This document shows, piece by piece, positions 1 to 9,384 of a stretch of DNA of 64,000 bases (position 1 is its first letter; each line of letters opens with the position of its first letter). The translations under genes were made by a program, and so were the position numbers. Origin of the DNA: Sporomusaceae bacterium (GTDB lineage: Bacteria; Bacillota; Negativicutes; Sporomusales; UBA7701). The stretch is from positions 91,214 through 155,213 of the forward strand of contig JAVKTQ010000008.1 of NCBI GenBank assembly GCA_031460455.1. The letters run 5' to 3'. The notes beneath the pieces are model-generated. The model worked only from the letters and a program-made list of their open reading frames with translations, was not told the DNA's origin and made no database searches.

Positions 1-1
1 T

Positions 2-640
2 TATCGCGACAAGGTCCGCGCCGCCACTATCGTCGGCAACCCAGGGTGCTACACGACGGCCAGCATCCTGGCGGTCGCCCCGCTCTTAAAGCATGGCCTC
101 ATCGACCCGGCCAGCATCGTGGTCGACGCCAAGTCGGGCATATCGGGAGCCGGGCGGGGCCTGGGCCTCAATTACCACCTCAGCGAGGCGTACGAGAATG
201 TGCGGGCTTACGGGATCGCCGGCCACCGGCACACGCCGGAGATCGAGCAGGCTCTGAGCGACGTCGCGGGAGAGGAGATTATCATTTCCTTCACCCCTCA
301 CCTCATGCCGATGGCCAGAGGCATCCTCAGCACCTGCTACGCCACTCTTAAGGGCGGCGTGACGGCCGAGGCGGTCGACGAAGCCTACACCGCCATGTAC
401 GGCGACGAGTTCTTCATCCGCCTGCGCGGCCGCGGCGCCTACCCGGCGACCAAGGAGACGCGCGGCAGCAATTTCTGCGATCTCGGCTGGCATATCGACA
501 GCCGCACCGGCCGGGTGGTGACCGTCGCGGCGATCGACAACCTCGTCAAGGGGGCGGCCGGCCAGGCGGTGCAGAATCTCAACGTAATGTTCGGGCTGGA
601 CGAGCGCACCGCGCTTACCCAGGCGCCGTTATATCCATGA
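2..640 (+). CDS. argC: N-acetyl-gamma-glutamyl-phosphate reductase, 5' end outside window
   Basis: The third enzyme of arginine synthesis; it reduces N-acetylglutamyl phosphate to the semialdehyde with NADPH. The reading frame is open from the first bases, so the N-terminal part (the NAD(P)-binding domain) lies upstream and about 212 C-terminal residues are visible. The catalytic cysteine motif GNPGCYTTAS falls at about bases 35-65, followed by the family's typical SGISGAGRG stretch and a C-terminal NLNVMFGLDE. It ends 21 bases before argJ, and gene order argC-J-B-D-F supports the call. Function is known for the family; only truncation by the window edge is unusual. Confidence 0.95.
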   Translation, partial: YRDKVRAATIVGNPGCYTTASILAVAPLLKHGLIDPASIVVDAKSGISGAGRGLGLNYHLSEAYENVRAYGIAGHRHTPEIEQALSDVAGEEIIISFTPHLMPMARGILSTCYATLKGGVTAEAVDEAYTAMYGDEFFIRLRGRGAYPATKETRGSNFCDLGWHIDSRTGRVVTVAAIDNLVKGAAGQAVQNLNVMFGLDERTALTQAPLYP

Positions 641-661
641 TAGATACGGAGGATGGATAGT

Positions 662-1870
662 ATGCTGACAGCGATAAAGGGGGGCATCACCGCCCCGAAG
701 GGCTTCAAGGCGGCCGGCGTCAAGTCCGGCATCAAGAAAAGCGGCAAGGAGGACGTGACGGTCATCTACAGCCCGACGCCGTGCTCGGCGGCCGCGCTGT
801 TCACCACCAACGCGTTCGCGGCCGCAGGGGTGCACATTTCCCGCAAGGTGGCGGCCAAGGGCACGGCTCAGGCGGTTGTCGTCAACTCGGGCTGCGCCAA
901 TTCCTGCACCGGCGATCAGGGCATGGAGGACGCGAAGGCGATGGGCCATCTGACCGCTTCGCTGCTGGGGTTGGCCGACGACGACGTGTTTGTGGCCTCG
1001 ACCGGCATCATCGGCGTCAATCTGCCGATGGCCAAGGTGGCCGACGGCATCAAGCGGGCGGTGGCCGAGCTTTCCGAAGCCAACCACGAGAAGGCGCTCC
1101 AGGGCATCATGACGACCGACACTTTCCCCAAGGTTGCGGCGTACGAGTTTTCGCTCGGCGGCGCTATCGCCAGGGTGGCGGGCATTGCCAAGGGGGCTGG
1201 GATGATCCGTCCCAACCTGGCCACGCTGCTGAGCTTCGTGACCACCGACGCGGCCATCTCCCCCGCGGCGCTTAAGCAGGCGCTGGCGGCGGCGGTGGAT
1301 GTGTCGTTCAACTCGATCACCGTCGACGGCGATATGAGCACCAACGATACGCTGTGCGTGCTGGCGAACGGCCAGGCAGGCAACAAGCCCATCGAGTCGG
1401 CCGCCGACCCGGCGTACGGCGAGTTCGTGACCGCCCTGACGGCGGTGTGCACCGACCTCGCCCAGCTGGTGGTGCGCGATGGCGAGGGGGCGACCAAGTT
1501 CCTCGCGATCACCGTCAAGGGGGCGGCCAGTTACGCCGACGCCAAGACGGCGGCCATGACGGTGGCGCATTCGCCGCTCGTGAAGACGGCGTTCTTCGGC
1601 CAGGACCCCAACTGGGGCCGCATCCTGTGCGCGGTGGGTTACTCGGGCGCGAAGGTGGAGCCTGCCAAGGCGACGCTGACCCTCGGCGGCATCGTTGTCG
1701 CGAAAAACGGCATGAACGCCGTCGCCGACGCCAAGGCGCTCCAGAAGGTGATGGCCGATAAGGATATCGCCGTGGAGATCGAGCTGGGGGCGGGGGACGC
1801 AGCCGCCACCGTGTGGACGTGCGATTTCTCCTACGAATACGTTAAAATCAACGCCGACTACAGCACCTGA
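662..1870 (+). CDS. argJ: bifunctional glutamate N-acetyltransferase / amino-acid acetyltransferase
   Basis: ArgJ recycles the acetyl group from N-acetylornithine to glutamate (and in the bifunctional form also uses acetyl-CoA), making the arginine pathway cyclic. The protein is about 402 residues, normal for the family. The autoprocessing site is seen in PNLATLLSF, where cleavage between Ala187 and Thr188 would expose the catalytic Thr of the beta chain. An ATG at 653 is in frame, but the ribosome site GGAGG (648-652) abuts it and sits 9 bases from the ATG at 662, so 662 is the better start. Whether it is mono- or bifunctional cannot be read from sequence alone. Confidence 0.95.
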   Translation: MLTAIKGGITAPKGFKAAGVKSGIKKSGKEDVTVIYSPTPCSAAALFTTNAFAAAGVHISRKVAAKGTAQAVVVNSGCANSCTGDQGMEDAKAMGHLTASLLGLADDDVFVASTGIIGVNLPMAKVADGIKRAVAELSEANHEKALQGIMTTDTFPKVAAYEFSLGGAIARVAGIAKGAGMIRPNLATLLSFVTTDAAISPAALKQALAAAVDVSFNSITVDGDMSTNDTLCVLANGQAGNKPIESAADPAYGEFVTALTAVCTDLAQLVVRDGEGATKFLAITVKGAASYADAKTAAMTVAHSPLVKTAFFGQDPNWGRILCAVGYSGAKVEPAKATLTLGGIVVAKNGMNAVADAKALQKVMADKDIAVEIELGAGDAAATVWTCDFSYEYVKINADYST

Positions 1871-1885
1871 CGGGAGGCAAGCGCC

Positions 1886-2794
1886 ATGATGACCACGGTG
1901 GAAAAAGCGGGCGTACTGGTGGAGATTCTCCCCTATATCCAGAAGTTCACCGGCAAGACGTTCGTGATAAAATACGGCGGCAACGCGATGCTGAACGCCG
2001 ACCTGAAGAACAGCGTCATCCAGGATATCGCGCTGATGAAGTACATCGGACTGAAACCGGTGGTCGTTCACGGCGGCGGGCCTGAGATCACCGCCCTCCT
2101 CAAGCAGATGGGCAAACAGTCGAGCTTTGTCAGCGGCCTGCGGGTGACGGACGAGGAGACGATGGCGGCGGCCGAGATGGTGCTGGCCGGCAAGATCAAC
2201 ACCGAGCTTGTCGCGATGCTCAATACTCACGGGGCGCGCGCGGTCGGCCTCAACGGCAAGGACGCCGGCCTGATCAAGGCTCGCAAGCACCTGGCCACAG
2301 TTTACGAGGAGGGTAAGGCGCGCGAGGTGGATATCGGCTTCGTCGGCGACGTGGCCGAGGTCAAGCCCGATATCCTCTGGACGCTCTTAAACAACGATTA
2401 TATCCCGGTCATCGCCCCGGTCGGCGCAGGGACGGCCGGCGAGAGCTACAATATCAACGCCGACTATGTGGCCGGCGAGATCGCCGGGGCGCTGCGGGCG
2501 GAGAAGCTCATCCTGCTGACCGATGTCGAGGGCATCTACCGCGACTACCACGACAAGAGCAGCTTCGTCTCGACCCTGAGTTTTGCCGACGCCAAGAAGA
2601 TGATCCGCGAGGGCAGCATCGACGGCGGCATGATTCCCAAGGTGGAGGCGTGCATCAGAGCCCTGTCGGGCGGCGCCGACAAGGCCCATATCATCGACGG
2701 GCGGCAGTCGCATTCGCTGCTGCTGGAGATTTTTACCGACACCGGTATCGGAACCGAGGTTGTGAAGGGAGAGGGAGAAATTGACGAGTGCTAA
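1886..2794 (+). CDS. argB: acetylglutamate kinase
   Basis: Phosphorylates N-acetylglutamate, usually the feedback-regulated step of the cyclic arginine pathway. The amino acid kinase fold is recognisable from FVIKYGGNAM near the N-terminus, VVVHGGGPEI for substrate/phosphate binding, and LLTDVEGIYRD and GGMIPKVEAC in the C-terminal half. At 302 residues it is full length. GGGAGG at about 1875 precedes the start. Its last 14 bases overlap argD, so translation of the two is probably coupled. The N-terminal helix before FVIKYGG is of the long, arginine-sensitive type; feedback inhibition is an inference. Confidence 0.95.
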   Translation: MMTTVEKAGVLVEILPYIQKFTGKTFVIKYGGNAMLNADLKNSVIQDIALMKYIGLKPVVVHGGGPEITALLKQMGKQSSFVSGLRVTDEETMAAAEMVLAGKINTELVAMLNTHGARAVGLNGKDAGLIKARKHLATVYEEGKAREVDIGFVGDVAEVKPDILWTLLNNDYIPVIAPVGAGTAGESYNINADYVAGEIAGALRAEKLILLTDVEGIYRDYHDKSSFVSTLSFADAKKMIREGSIDGGMIPKVEACIRALSGGADKAHIIDGRQSHSLLLEIFTDTGIGTEVVKGEGEIDEC

Positions 2795-3977
2795 AGAGGT
2801 TATAGCCACGGAGAACAAATACTATTGGCCGGTGTTCGCCCGCTACCAGGTGGTACTGGAGCGCGGCGAGGGACCGTATGTGTACGACATCGAGGGCAAG
2901 AAGTATCTCGATTTCCTCGGCGGCATCGCCGTCAACATCCTCGGCCACGCCCACCCCAAGCTGGTGGCGGCGATATCCGCCCAGGCCGCCAAGCTCATCC
3001 ACGTCTCCAACCTCTACTACACCGCCGAGCAGACCAAGCTCGCCAAGACGCTGGTGGAACTGACCGGCATGGACCGGGCGTTCGTCTGCAACAGCGGCGC
3101 CGAGGCCAACGAGGGGGCGATCAAGCTCGCCCGCAAATACGGCAAGACGATCGCCGCCGACAAGGTGGAGATCATCACGGCCGAGCATTCCTTCCACGGC
3201 CGGACGCTGGCCACGCTGACCGCAACCGGCCAGCCCAAGTACCAGAAGGGCTATGAGCCGCTGCCGGGAGGCTTCTCCTATGTGCCGTTCGGCGACCTTG
3301 AGGCGCTTAAGAAGGCGGTGTCGGCCAAGACGTGCGCAGTCATGCTCGAGCCCGTCCAGGGCGAGGGCGGGGTCCACATCCCCGACCCCGGATACCTGAA
3401 AGGGGCCAAGGAGCTGTGCGAAAAACACGGGGCGCTGCTCATCCTCGACGAGATCCAGAGCGGCATGGGCCGGACGGGCAAACTGCTGGCCTGGCAGCAC
3501 ACCGGCGTTAAGCCGGATATCATGACCCTCGCCAAAGGGCTGGGCGGCGGGGTGCCGATCGGCGCCATCCTCGCCAGCGACGCGGTTTTAAAGGCTTTCG
3601 GCCCCGGCGACCACGGCACGACATTCGGCGGCAATCCGCTGGCCTGCGCGGCCGCGAATGCCACGCTTTCCGTCCTCGTCGAGGAGGATTTGCCGGGCAA
3701 CGCCGCGAAAATGGGTAGCTATATGATGGAGGCGCTGAATGGCCTCAAGGCTAAGTATCCGGCGCTGATCACCGGCGTGCGCGGCCAGGGGCTGATAATC
3801 GGCATGCCGCTGACCAAGCCGGGCAAGGACCTTGTAGACGCCTGCATGGCGGCCGGGGCGCTGATCAACTGCACCGCCGGCAACGTGCTCAGGTTCGTGC
3901 CGCCGCTGAATATCACAAAGGCGCATGTTGACGAGATGATCGCTATTTTAGATAAGGTGTTTGCGGCCGATAAGTAA
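2781..3977 (+). CDS. argD: acetylornithine aminotransferase
   Basis: PLP enzyme that converts N-acetylglutamate semialdehyde to N-acetylornithine. Class III aminotransferase signatures are present: NSGAEANEGA, LDEIQSGMGRTG (Asp223 for the PLP ring nitrogen) and TLAKGLGGG with Lys252 as the probable Schiff-base lysine. Length is 398 residues. The chosen start is TTG, preceded by a GGGAGAGGGAGA ribosome site lying inside the end of argB; no in-frame ATG near the conserved N-terminus fits better. The 14-base overlap with argB indicates one operon. Confidence 0.94.
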   Translation: MTSAKEVIATENKYYWPVFARYQVVLERGEGPYVYDIEGKKYLDFLGGIAVNILGHAHPKLVAAISAQAAKLIHVSNLYYTAEQTKLAKTLVELTGMDRAFVCNSGAEANEGAIKLARKYGKTIAADKVEIITAEHSFHGRTLATLTATGQPKYQKGYEPLPGGFSYVPFGDLEALKKAVSAKTCAVMLEPVQGEGGVHIPDPGYLKGAKELCEKHGALLILDEIQSGMGRTGKLLAWQHTGVKPDIMTLAKGLGGGVPIGAILASDAVLKAFGPGDHGTTFGGNPLACAAANATLSVLVEEDLPGNAAKMGSYMMEALNGLKAKYPALITGVRGQGLIIGMPLTKPGKDLVDACMAAGALINCTAGNVLRFVPPLNITKAHVDEMIAILDKVFAADK

Positions 3978-3996
3978 GGCCATGTACCTAATAGCT

Positions 3997-4036
3997 GAAG
4001 GTTGCCTGGAAAAGCGTGATTTTTTCGGCAACCTTC
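3997..4036. terminator. stem-loop between argD and argF
   Basis: A perfect 10-bp inverted repeat GAAGGTTGCC / GGCAACCTTC surrounds a 20-base AT-rich loop in the argD-argF gap. A T-rich stretch follows only after 10 bases, so it is not a textbook terminator. It could be an attenuator, a processing site or a weak terminator separating argCJBD from argFGH. Confidence 0.4.
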
Positions 4037-4081
4037 CGCTAAAGGGTTTTGATTTTTTTCTAGTTATTGGGGGTTAGGGGA

Positions 4082-5008
4082 ATGAGAGGAAAAGACCTGT
4101 TATCTGTCAACGACCTGTCGGTCGACGAGGTTTACCGGATCTTCGATCTGGCCCGGCAGCTCAAGGCCAAGCAGAAGAAGGGCGAGGCCCACCACATGCT
4201 GAAGGGCAAGACGCTGGGGATGATTTTTCAGAAGGCGTCGACCAGGACCCGCGTTTCGTTCGAGGCTGGCATGTGGCAGCTGGGCGGGACGGCGCTCTTC
4301 CTGAGCGCCAACGACCTGCAGATCGGCCGCGGCGAGCCTGTGAAGGATACGGCCAGGGTGCTGTCGCGCTATCTGGACGGCATCATGATCCGCACATTCT
4401 CGCACGCCGAGGTGGAGGAGCTGGCCCGTTACGCGGACATCCCGGTGATCAACGGCCTGACCGACTATCTCCACCCTTGCCAGGCTCTGACCGACGTTTT
4501 CACGGTCATCGAGCGCAAGGGGAAGGCCAAGGGTCTTAAGATGGCCTATGTCGGCGATGGCAATAACATGGTCAACGCCCTTCTCCATACCTGCGCCAAG
4601 GTGGGAATGGACATTGCGGTGGCCACCCCGCCGGCGTACGCGCCCAGCCCCCAGGTTGTGCTGGAGGCCAAGGCTGTCGCCGCCGGGCACGGCAGCGAAG
4701 TGACGCTGGTTACCGATCCCAAGGATGCGGCTGTGGGGGCCGACGTGCTGTACACCGACGTGTGGGCCAGCATGGGCAAGGAAGACGAGCAGGCCGTCAG
4801 GCAGCGCGCCTTCGCCGGTTATCAGATCAACGAGGCGCTGCTCAAGCTCGCCAAACCCGACGCCATCGTGCTGCACTGCCTGCCCGCCCACCGCGGCGAG
4901 GAGATCACCGAGGCGGTGCTGGAGGGGCCCCAGTCGGCGGTGTTTGACGAGGCCGAGAACAGGCTGCATGTGCAGAAGGCGATCATGGCCCTGCTGATGG
5001 GCAGCTAG
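4082..5008 (+). CDS. argF: ornithine carbamoyltransferase
   Basis: Makes citrulline from ornithine and carbamoyl phosphate in the cytoplasm. The carbamoyl-phosphate loop STRTRVSFE is at residues 53-61, HPCQALTD lies mid-protein and HCLPAHRG near the C-terminus, all diagnostic of the anabolic family. The ATG at 4082 follows GGGGG at 4069-4073 with good spacing; a TTG at 4067 would add five residues and is less likely. The 308-residue product is of normal length. It is followed after 20 bases by a GNAT gene. Confidence 0.95.
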   Translation: MRGKDLLSVNDLSVDEVYRIFDLARQLKAKQKKGEAHHMLKGKTLGMIFQKASTRTRVSFEAGMWQLGGTALFLSANDLQIGRGEPVKDTARVLSRYLDGIMIRTFSHAEVEELARYADIPVINGLTDYLHPCQALTDVFTVIERKGKAKGLKMAYVGDGNNMVNALLHTCAKVGMDIAVATPPAYAPSPQVVLEAKAVAAGHGSEVTLVTDPKDAAVGADVLYTDVWASMGKEDEQAVRQRAFAGYQINEALLKLAKPDAIVLHCLPAHRGEEITEAVLEGPQSAVFDEAENRLHVQKAIMALLMGS

Positions 5009-5028
5009 GCCGGGACGGAGGCTGCCGT

Positions 5029-5436
5029 ATGGCGCTCGAACGCGAAGGGTATTTATTCAGCCGCGACAAGCGGCTGCTGCAACTAGACCGCATAGGCGAA
5101 CTGCTGTCCCGGACCTATTGGGCCAACGACCGCAGCAAGGACAGGATACAAACATCCATTGATAATTCCCTCTGTTTCGGGATATACAAGGACGGCTACC
5201 AGGTCGGGTTCGCCCGCGCCGTGACCGATTACGCGACCATTTATTGGGTGTCCGACGTCGTCATCGACGAGGCCCATCGCGGCAGAGGGTTGGCCAGAAT
5301 ACTGATGAAATATTTAACCGAAACGGAAGAACTGCAGGGCATGCGGGGCATCCTGGCCACGCGGGACGCCCACGGGCTGTACGAGAAGTTCGGTTTCGAG
5401 AAGGACAGCGACCGGTTTATGATAAAGCGCGGCTGA
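5029..5436 (+). CDS. GNAT-family N-acetyltransferase in the arginine operon
   Basis: A 135-residue single-domain acetyltransferase. The acetyl-CoA binding motif A is visible as DEAHRGRGLARILM at about residues 82-95, followed by the usual C-terminal YEKFGFEKDSDRFM. It lies between argF and argG on the same strand, 20 bases after argF, so co-expression is likely. A link to acetylated arginine intermediates is tempting because of context, but this subfamily is commonly annotated only generally and ArgJ already provides acetyl transfer. Substrate unknown. Confidence 0.85.
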   Translation: MALEREGYLFSRDKRLLQLDRIGELLSRTYWANDRSKDRIQTSIDNSLCFGIYKDGYQVGFARAVTDYATIYWVSDVVIDEAHRGRGLARILMKYLTETEELQGMRGILATRDAHGLYEKFGFEKDSDRFMIKRG

Positions 5437-5480
5437 AACAAAGCCGTGGAATAATTTGAAGCTTCCAAGGAGGAGTATGT

Positions 5481-6695
5481 ATGAGCGGTATCAAAAAAGT
5501 GGTTCTTGCCTATTCGGGCGGCCTGGACACGTCGGTTATCATCCCCTGGCTGAAGGAAAATTACGACGGCTGCGAGGTTATCGCTATGTGCGCCGACGTC
5601 GGCCAGGGCGCCGAGATCGATCCGGTGCGGGAGAAGGCTCTCAAGTCCGGGGCCAGCAAGGTTTATGTCATGGATGTCAGGAAAGAGTTTGTCGAGGATT
5701 ATGTCTGGCCGGTGCTGAAAGCGGGCGCCGTCTATGAGGGCAAATATCTGCTCGGCACTTCCTTCGCCCGGCCGATCATCGCCAAGGCGATGGTGGAGAT
5801 CGCTGAGAAGGAAGGCGCGGACGCCATCGCCCACGGCGCGACCGGTAAGGGCAACGACCAGGTGCGTTTCGAGCTGACCGTCAAGGCGCTGGCGCCCCAT
5901 CTCAAGATCGTGGCTCCCTGGCGGCTGTGGAACATCCGCTCGCGCGAGGACGCCATCGATTACGCCGAGAAGCACGGCGTGCCCGTGCCGGTGACCAAGA
6001 AGCGCCCCTACAGCATGGACCGCAACATCTGGCACCTCAGCCATGAGGGCGGCGACCTGGAGGACCCCTGGAACGAGCCCAAGGACGATGTTTACATGGT
6101 GACCAAGACGCCCGAACAGGCCCCCGACAAGGCCACTTATGTGGAGATCGCCTTTGAGAAGGGCGTGCCGGTGGCGGTGGACGGCAAGAAGCTGGGCGCC
6201 GTGGAACTCCTTGAAAAACTTAACGATATCGGCGCCGCCAACGGCATCGGCATCGCCGATATCACCGAGAACCGCCTGGTGGGCATGAAATCCCGCGGCG
6301 TGTACGAGACGCCGGGCGGGGCCATCCTGTTCTACGCCCACCGCGAGCTGGAGTACCTGACTCTCGACCGCGCGACGATGCACTACAAGGAGCAGGTGGC
6401 GGTGCGCTACGCCGAGCTGGTGTACGACGGGATGTGGTTTTCGCCGCTCCGCGAGGCGCTCGACGCTTTCGTCGATTCGACCCAGCAGACGGTCACCGGC
6501 CTGGTGCGGCTCAAGCTCTACAAGGGCAACATCATGAGCGCCGGCGCCAAATCGCCGTATTCGCTGTATCATGAGGGCTTCGTGACCTTCGGGCGCGACG
6601 AGGTCTACAACCAGAAGGACGCGGAAGGATTTATCAACCTGTTCGGCCTGCCCCTGAAGATCCGGGCGCTGATGCAGCAAAAGGAGAAGAAATAA
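5481..6695 (+). CDS. argG: argininosuccinate synthase
   Basis: ATP-dependent condensation of citrulline and aspartate. The N-terminal ATP pyrophosphatase loop [10 protein letters not shown] is at residues 9-18, and the conserved [13 protein letters not shown] and [14 protein letters not shown] segments follow. It is 404 residues, full length. A strong AAGGAGG lies a few bases before the ATG. The stop codon is immediately followed by the ATG of argH with no gap, indicating tight coupling of the last two arginine steps. Confidence 0.96.
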   Translation: MSGIKKVVLAYSGGLDTSVIIPWLKENYDGCEVIAMCADVGQGAEIDPVREKALKSGASKVYVMDVRKEFVEDYVWPVLKAGAVYEGKYLLGTSFARPIIAKAMVEIAEKEGADAIAHGATGKGNDQVRFELTVKALAPHLKIVAPWRLWNIRSREDAIDYAEKHGVPVPVTKKRPYSMDRNIWHLSHEGGDLEDPWNEPKDDVYMVTKTPEQAPDKATYVEIAFEKGVPVAVDGKKLGAVELLEKLNDIGAANGIGIADITENRLVGMKSRGVYETPGGAILFYAHRELEYLTLDRATMHYKEQVAVRYAELVYDGMWFSPLREALDAFVDSTQQTVTGLVRLKLYKGNIMSAGAKSPYSLYHEGFVTFGRDEVYNQKDAEGFINLFGLPLKIRALMQQKEKK

Positions 6696-8111
6696 ATGAC
6701 CAAGCTTTGGGGCGGTAGATTCACCAAGGGCACTGACGTGCTTGTGGAGGAGTTTACCTCCTCCATTTCTTTTGACAGGCGGTTGTATAAAGAGGATATC
6801 GCCGGCAGCGTCGCCCACGCGCGCATGCTTGCCAAGTGCGGCATCATCGCCGCCGACGAGGCCGAGGCGATCGTCGCCGGGCTGACAGGCATCCTCGCCG
6901 ATATCGAGGCTGGGAACTTCAGCTTCGAGACGGCGCTGGAAGATATCCATATGAATATCGAGAAGCGCCTGACGGAAAGGATCGGCCCGGTCGGGGGCAA
7001 GCTGCATACCGCCCGCAGCCGCAACGACCAGGTGGCCCTCGACACCCATCTCTACCTCCGCAAGGAGGTGGTCGCCGTCGGGCAGCTGCTGTGCGGCCTC
7101 CAGGAGGCCATCCTGGAGACGGCCGGCAGATTCCCGGACGTCATCATGCCCGGCTATACCCATCTGCAGCGGGCTCAACCCATCCTCTTCGCCCATCACC
7201 TGCTGGCCTACTTTTTCATGCTCGGGCGGGACTTCGACCGCCTGCGGGGAGTATGGGAGCGGGCCGACATTATGCCGCTGGGGGCGGGCGCTCTGGCCGG
7301 CACGACTTTCCCCATCGACCGGCAGATGGTGGCCGACGAGCTGAATTTCGCCCGCCTGTACGACAATAGCCTCGACGCGGTCGCCGACCGCGACTATATG
7401 ATGGAATTCCTGTCTTTCGCGGCCATCCTCATGGTCCACCTCAGCCGGCTGAGCGAGGAGATCATCCTCTGGTGCAGTTCGGAGTTCAAGTTTATCGAGC
7501 TTGACGACGCCCACTGCACCGGCTCGAGCATCATGCCGCAGAAGAAAAACCCCGATGTCGCCGAGCTGGTGCGGGGCAAGACCGGCCGGGTGGTCGGCCA
7601 CCTGATGGCGCTGCTGACGACGATGAAGGGGTTGCCGCTGGCCTATAACAAGGATATGCAGGAGGACAAGGAGGGGCTGTTCGACACGATCGACACCGTC
7701 AAGTTCAGCCTGTCGGTGTATGCGGCGATGGTGCGGGGCATGAAGGTGAACGCGCCGCGGATGCTGGCGGCGGCTGACGAGGATTTCACCAACGCGACCG
7801 ACCTGGCCGATTACCTGGTGAAAAAGGGCCTCCCCTTCCGTCAGGCCCACGAGGTGTCCGGTAAGAGTGTCCGCTACTGTATCGAGAAAGGCATGAAGCT
7901 CGACGAAATGTCGTTGGCCGAGCTGAAACAATTTTCTCCGCTGTTCGCGGAAGACATCCTCGCCGCCATCAAAGTGGAAACCTGTGTCGCAGCCCGGAAT
8001 TCCTACGGCGGCACGTCGCCGTCGCAGGTGAAAGAGGCCATCGCCCGCGGCCGCGAAGCGCTCGGCGGGCAGGTCGCCCGGCTTGACACCTATCGAAAAA
8101 ACAGCATATAA
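6696..8111 (+). CDS. argH: argininosuccinate lyase
   Basis: Cleaves argininosuccinate to arginine and fumarate, completing the pathway. The fumarase-superfamily signature [12 protein letters not shown] (mobile loop with the catalytic serine) is clear, as are [12 protein letters not shown] and [10 protein letters not shown]. Length is 471 residues, slightly longer than the common 455-465. It starts directly at the base after the argG stop; its ribosome site (AAGGAGAAG) lies inside the argG 3' end. Confidence 0.96.
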   Translation: MTKLWGGRFTKGTDVLVEEFTSSISFDRRLYKEDIAGSVAHARMLAKCGIIAADEAEAIVAGLTGILADIEAGNFSFETALEDIHMNIEKRLTERIGPVGGKLHTARSRNDQVALDTHLYLRKEVVAVGQLLCGLQEAILETAGRFPDVIMPGYTHLQRAQPILFAHHLLAYFFMLGRDFDRLRGVWERADIMPLGAGALAGTTFPIDRQMVADELNFARLYDNSLDAVADRDYMMEFLSFAAILMVHLSRLSEEIILWCSSEFKFIELDDAHCTGSSIMPQKKNPDVAELVRGKTGRVVGHLMALLTTMKGLPLAYNKDMQEDKEGLFDTIDTVKFSLSVYAAMVRGMKVNAPRMLAAADEDFTNATDLADYLVKKGLPFRQAHEVSGKSVRYCIEKGMKLDEMSLAELKQFSPLFAEDILAAIKVETCVAARNSYGGTSPSQVKEAIARGREALGGQVARLDTYRKNSI

Positions 8112-8177
8112 TGATTGGTAAGGTATTCCACAGCGATTGTTTTTCCGCTTTGGACAAAACGAGAAGGGGGCTTCATT

Positions 8178-9251
8178 ATGGTCGACATCGCCGTTACCAG
8201 GGTTGCGACCCCGAAAGCGATGCCGGACGCCGATAAACTCGGCTTCGGGCAGTACTTCACCGATCACATGTTTGAGATGGATTATCAGACCGGCAAGGGT
8301 TGGTATAATCCGCGCGTAGTACCTTACGAGGAATTTTCCCTTTACCCCGCCGCTATGGTGCTGCACTACGGCCAGGCCATTTTCGAAGGGATGAAGGCTT
8401 TCCGCACCGCCGAAGGCGTGATCAACGTCTTCCGGCCGTTCGACTACCTGAACCGCTTCAACCGCTCGGCCGATATTATCTGCATCCCGAACACCGCGGT
8501 GGATGTCGTCCACGCCGGCCTGAATAAGCTCCTCGAAATCGACAAACGCTGGGTCCCGGCCAAGCATGGCACGGCGCTCTATATCCGCCCCTTTATCATC
8601 GCCACCGATCCGTATGTCGGCGTAAAATCCTCCGATACATACAAGCTGTTCATCATCCTTTCCCCGGTGGGCGCTTATTACGCCGCCGGCTTTAACCCCG
8701 TCGGCATCAAGGTCGAGGACAAATTTGTCCGCGCCGTTCCCGGCGGCATCGGCGAGGCCAAGACGCCGGGCAACTACGCCGCCAGCCTGCGCGCCCAGGT
8801 CGAGGCCAAGAAGGAAGGCTACGCCCAGGTGCTGTGGCTTGACGGCATCGAGCGCAAGTATGTCGAGGAAGTCGGCACGATGAACATCTTCTTCAAGATC
8901 AAGGGCGAACTGATCACCCCTGCCCTGAACGGCAGCATTCTCGGCGGCATCACCCGCCGCACCGTTCTCGAACTGGCCAAGGACTGGGGCGTGAAGGCGA
9001 CCGAACGGCAGATTTCCATCGACGAGGTCTTTGCGGCCCATGCCAAGGGCGAGCTCGAGGAGGTCTTCGGTTCGGGGACGGCCGCTGTCATTTCGCCGGT
9101 CGGCGAACTGTCGTGGAAGGGCCAGAAGCTCGTCATCAACGACAATAAGACCGGTCCTTTTTCCCAGAAGCTCTTCGACCATGTCGCCGGGCTCCAGTAC
9201 GGCACGGTGGCCGATAAGTTCGGCTGGGTGGAAAAGGTGGCTAAAGTCTAA
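8178..9251 (+). CDS. ilvE: branched-chain amino acid aminotransferase
   Basis: PLP enzyme for the last step of leucine, isoleucine and valine synthesis. It belongs to the long BCAT group (fold type IV): GEAKTPGNYAASL holds the probable PLP lysine (Lys195), and YVEEVGTMNIFF and GTAAVISPVG are conserved. Start chosen at ATG 8178 because GAAGGGGG lies 7 bases upstream and MVDIAV begins the normal N-terminus; an upstream in-frame start at 8115 would add an unconserved leader. 357 residues. It lies 66 bases after argH and may be a separate unit. Confidence 0.93.
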   Translation: MVDIAVTRVATPKAMPDADKLGFGQYFTDHMFEMDYQTGKGWYNPRVVPYEEFSLYPAAMVLHYGQAIFEGMKAFRTAEGVINVFRPFDYLNRFNRSADIICIPNTAVDVVHAGLNKLLEIDKRWVPAKHGTALYIRPFIIATDPYVGVKSSDTYKLFIILSPVGAYYAAGFNPVGIKVEDKFVRAVPGGIGEAKTPGNYAASLRAQVEAKKEGYAQVLWLDGIERKYVEEVGTMNIFFKIKGELITPALNGSILGGITRRTVLELAKDWGVKATERQISIDEVFAAHAKGELEEVFGSGTAAVISPVGELSWKGQKLVINDNKTGPFSQKLFDHVAGLQYGTVADKFGWVEKVAKV

Positions 9252-9259
9252 TAGCAGCA

Positions 9260-9288
9260 GTGCCTCCCGGATGCACTCCGGGGGGCAC
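9260..9288 (+). terminator. hairpin after ilvE
   Basis: An 11-bp near-perfect inverted repeat, GTGCCTCCCGG against CCGGGGGGCAC, begins 8 bases after the ilvE stop. The following bases are AT-rich but not a pure T run, so it is a probable rather than certain terminator separating the amino-acid genes from cdaA. Confidence 0.6.
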
Positions 9289-9384
9289 TCATATTATATT
9301 TCTCCCGTTGTTTTTGCCTTGTTAAAGGTTTTTGCCAATTTCGGATAGAATAGTGTTAGCGATTACGGTTAAGGTGGTTCCGCC

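Noticed and set aside
5241..9182. 1313-codon open frame on the minus strand opposite argG-argH-ilvE
   Set aside because: It is the GC-rich antisense shadow of three well-supported genes; its low-complexity His/Gly/Val/Leu composition has no family resemblance.
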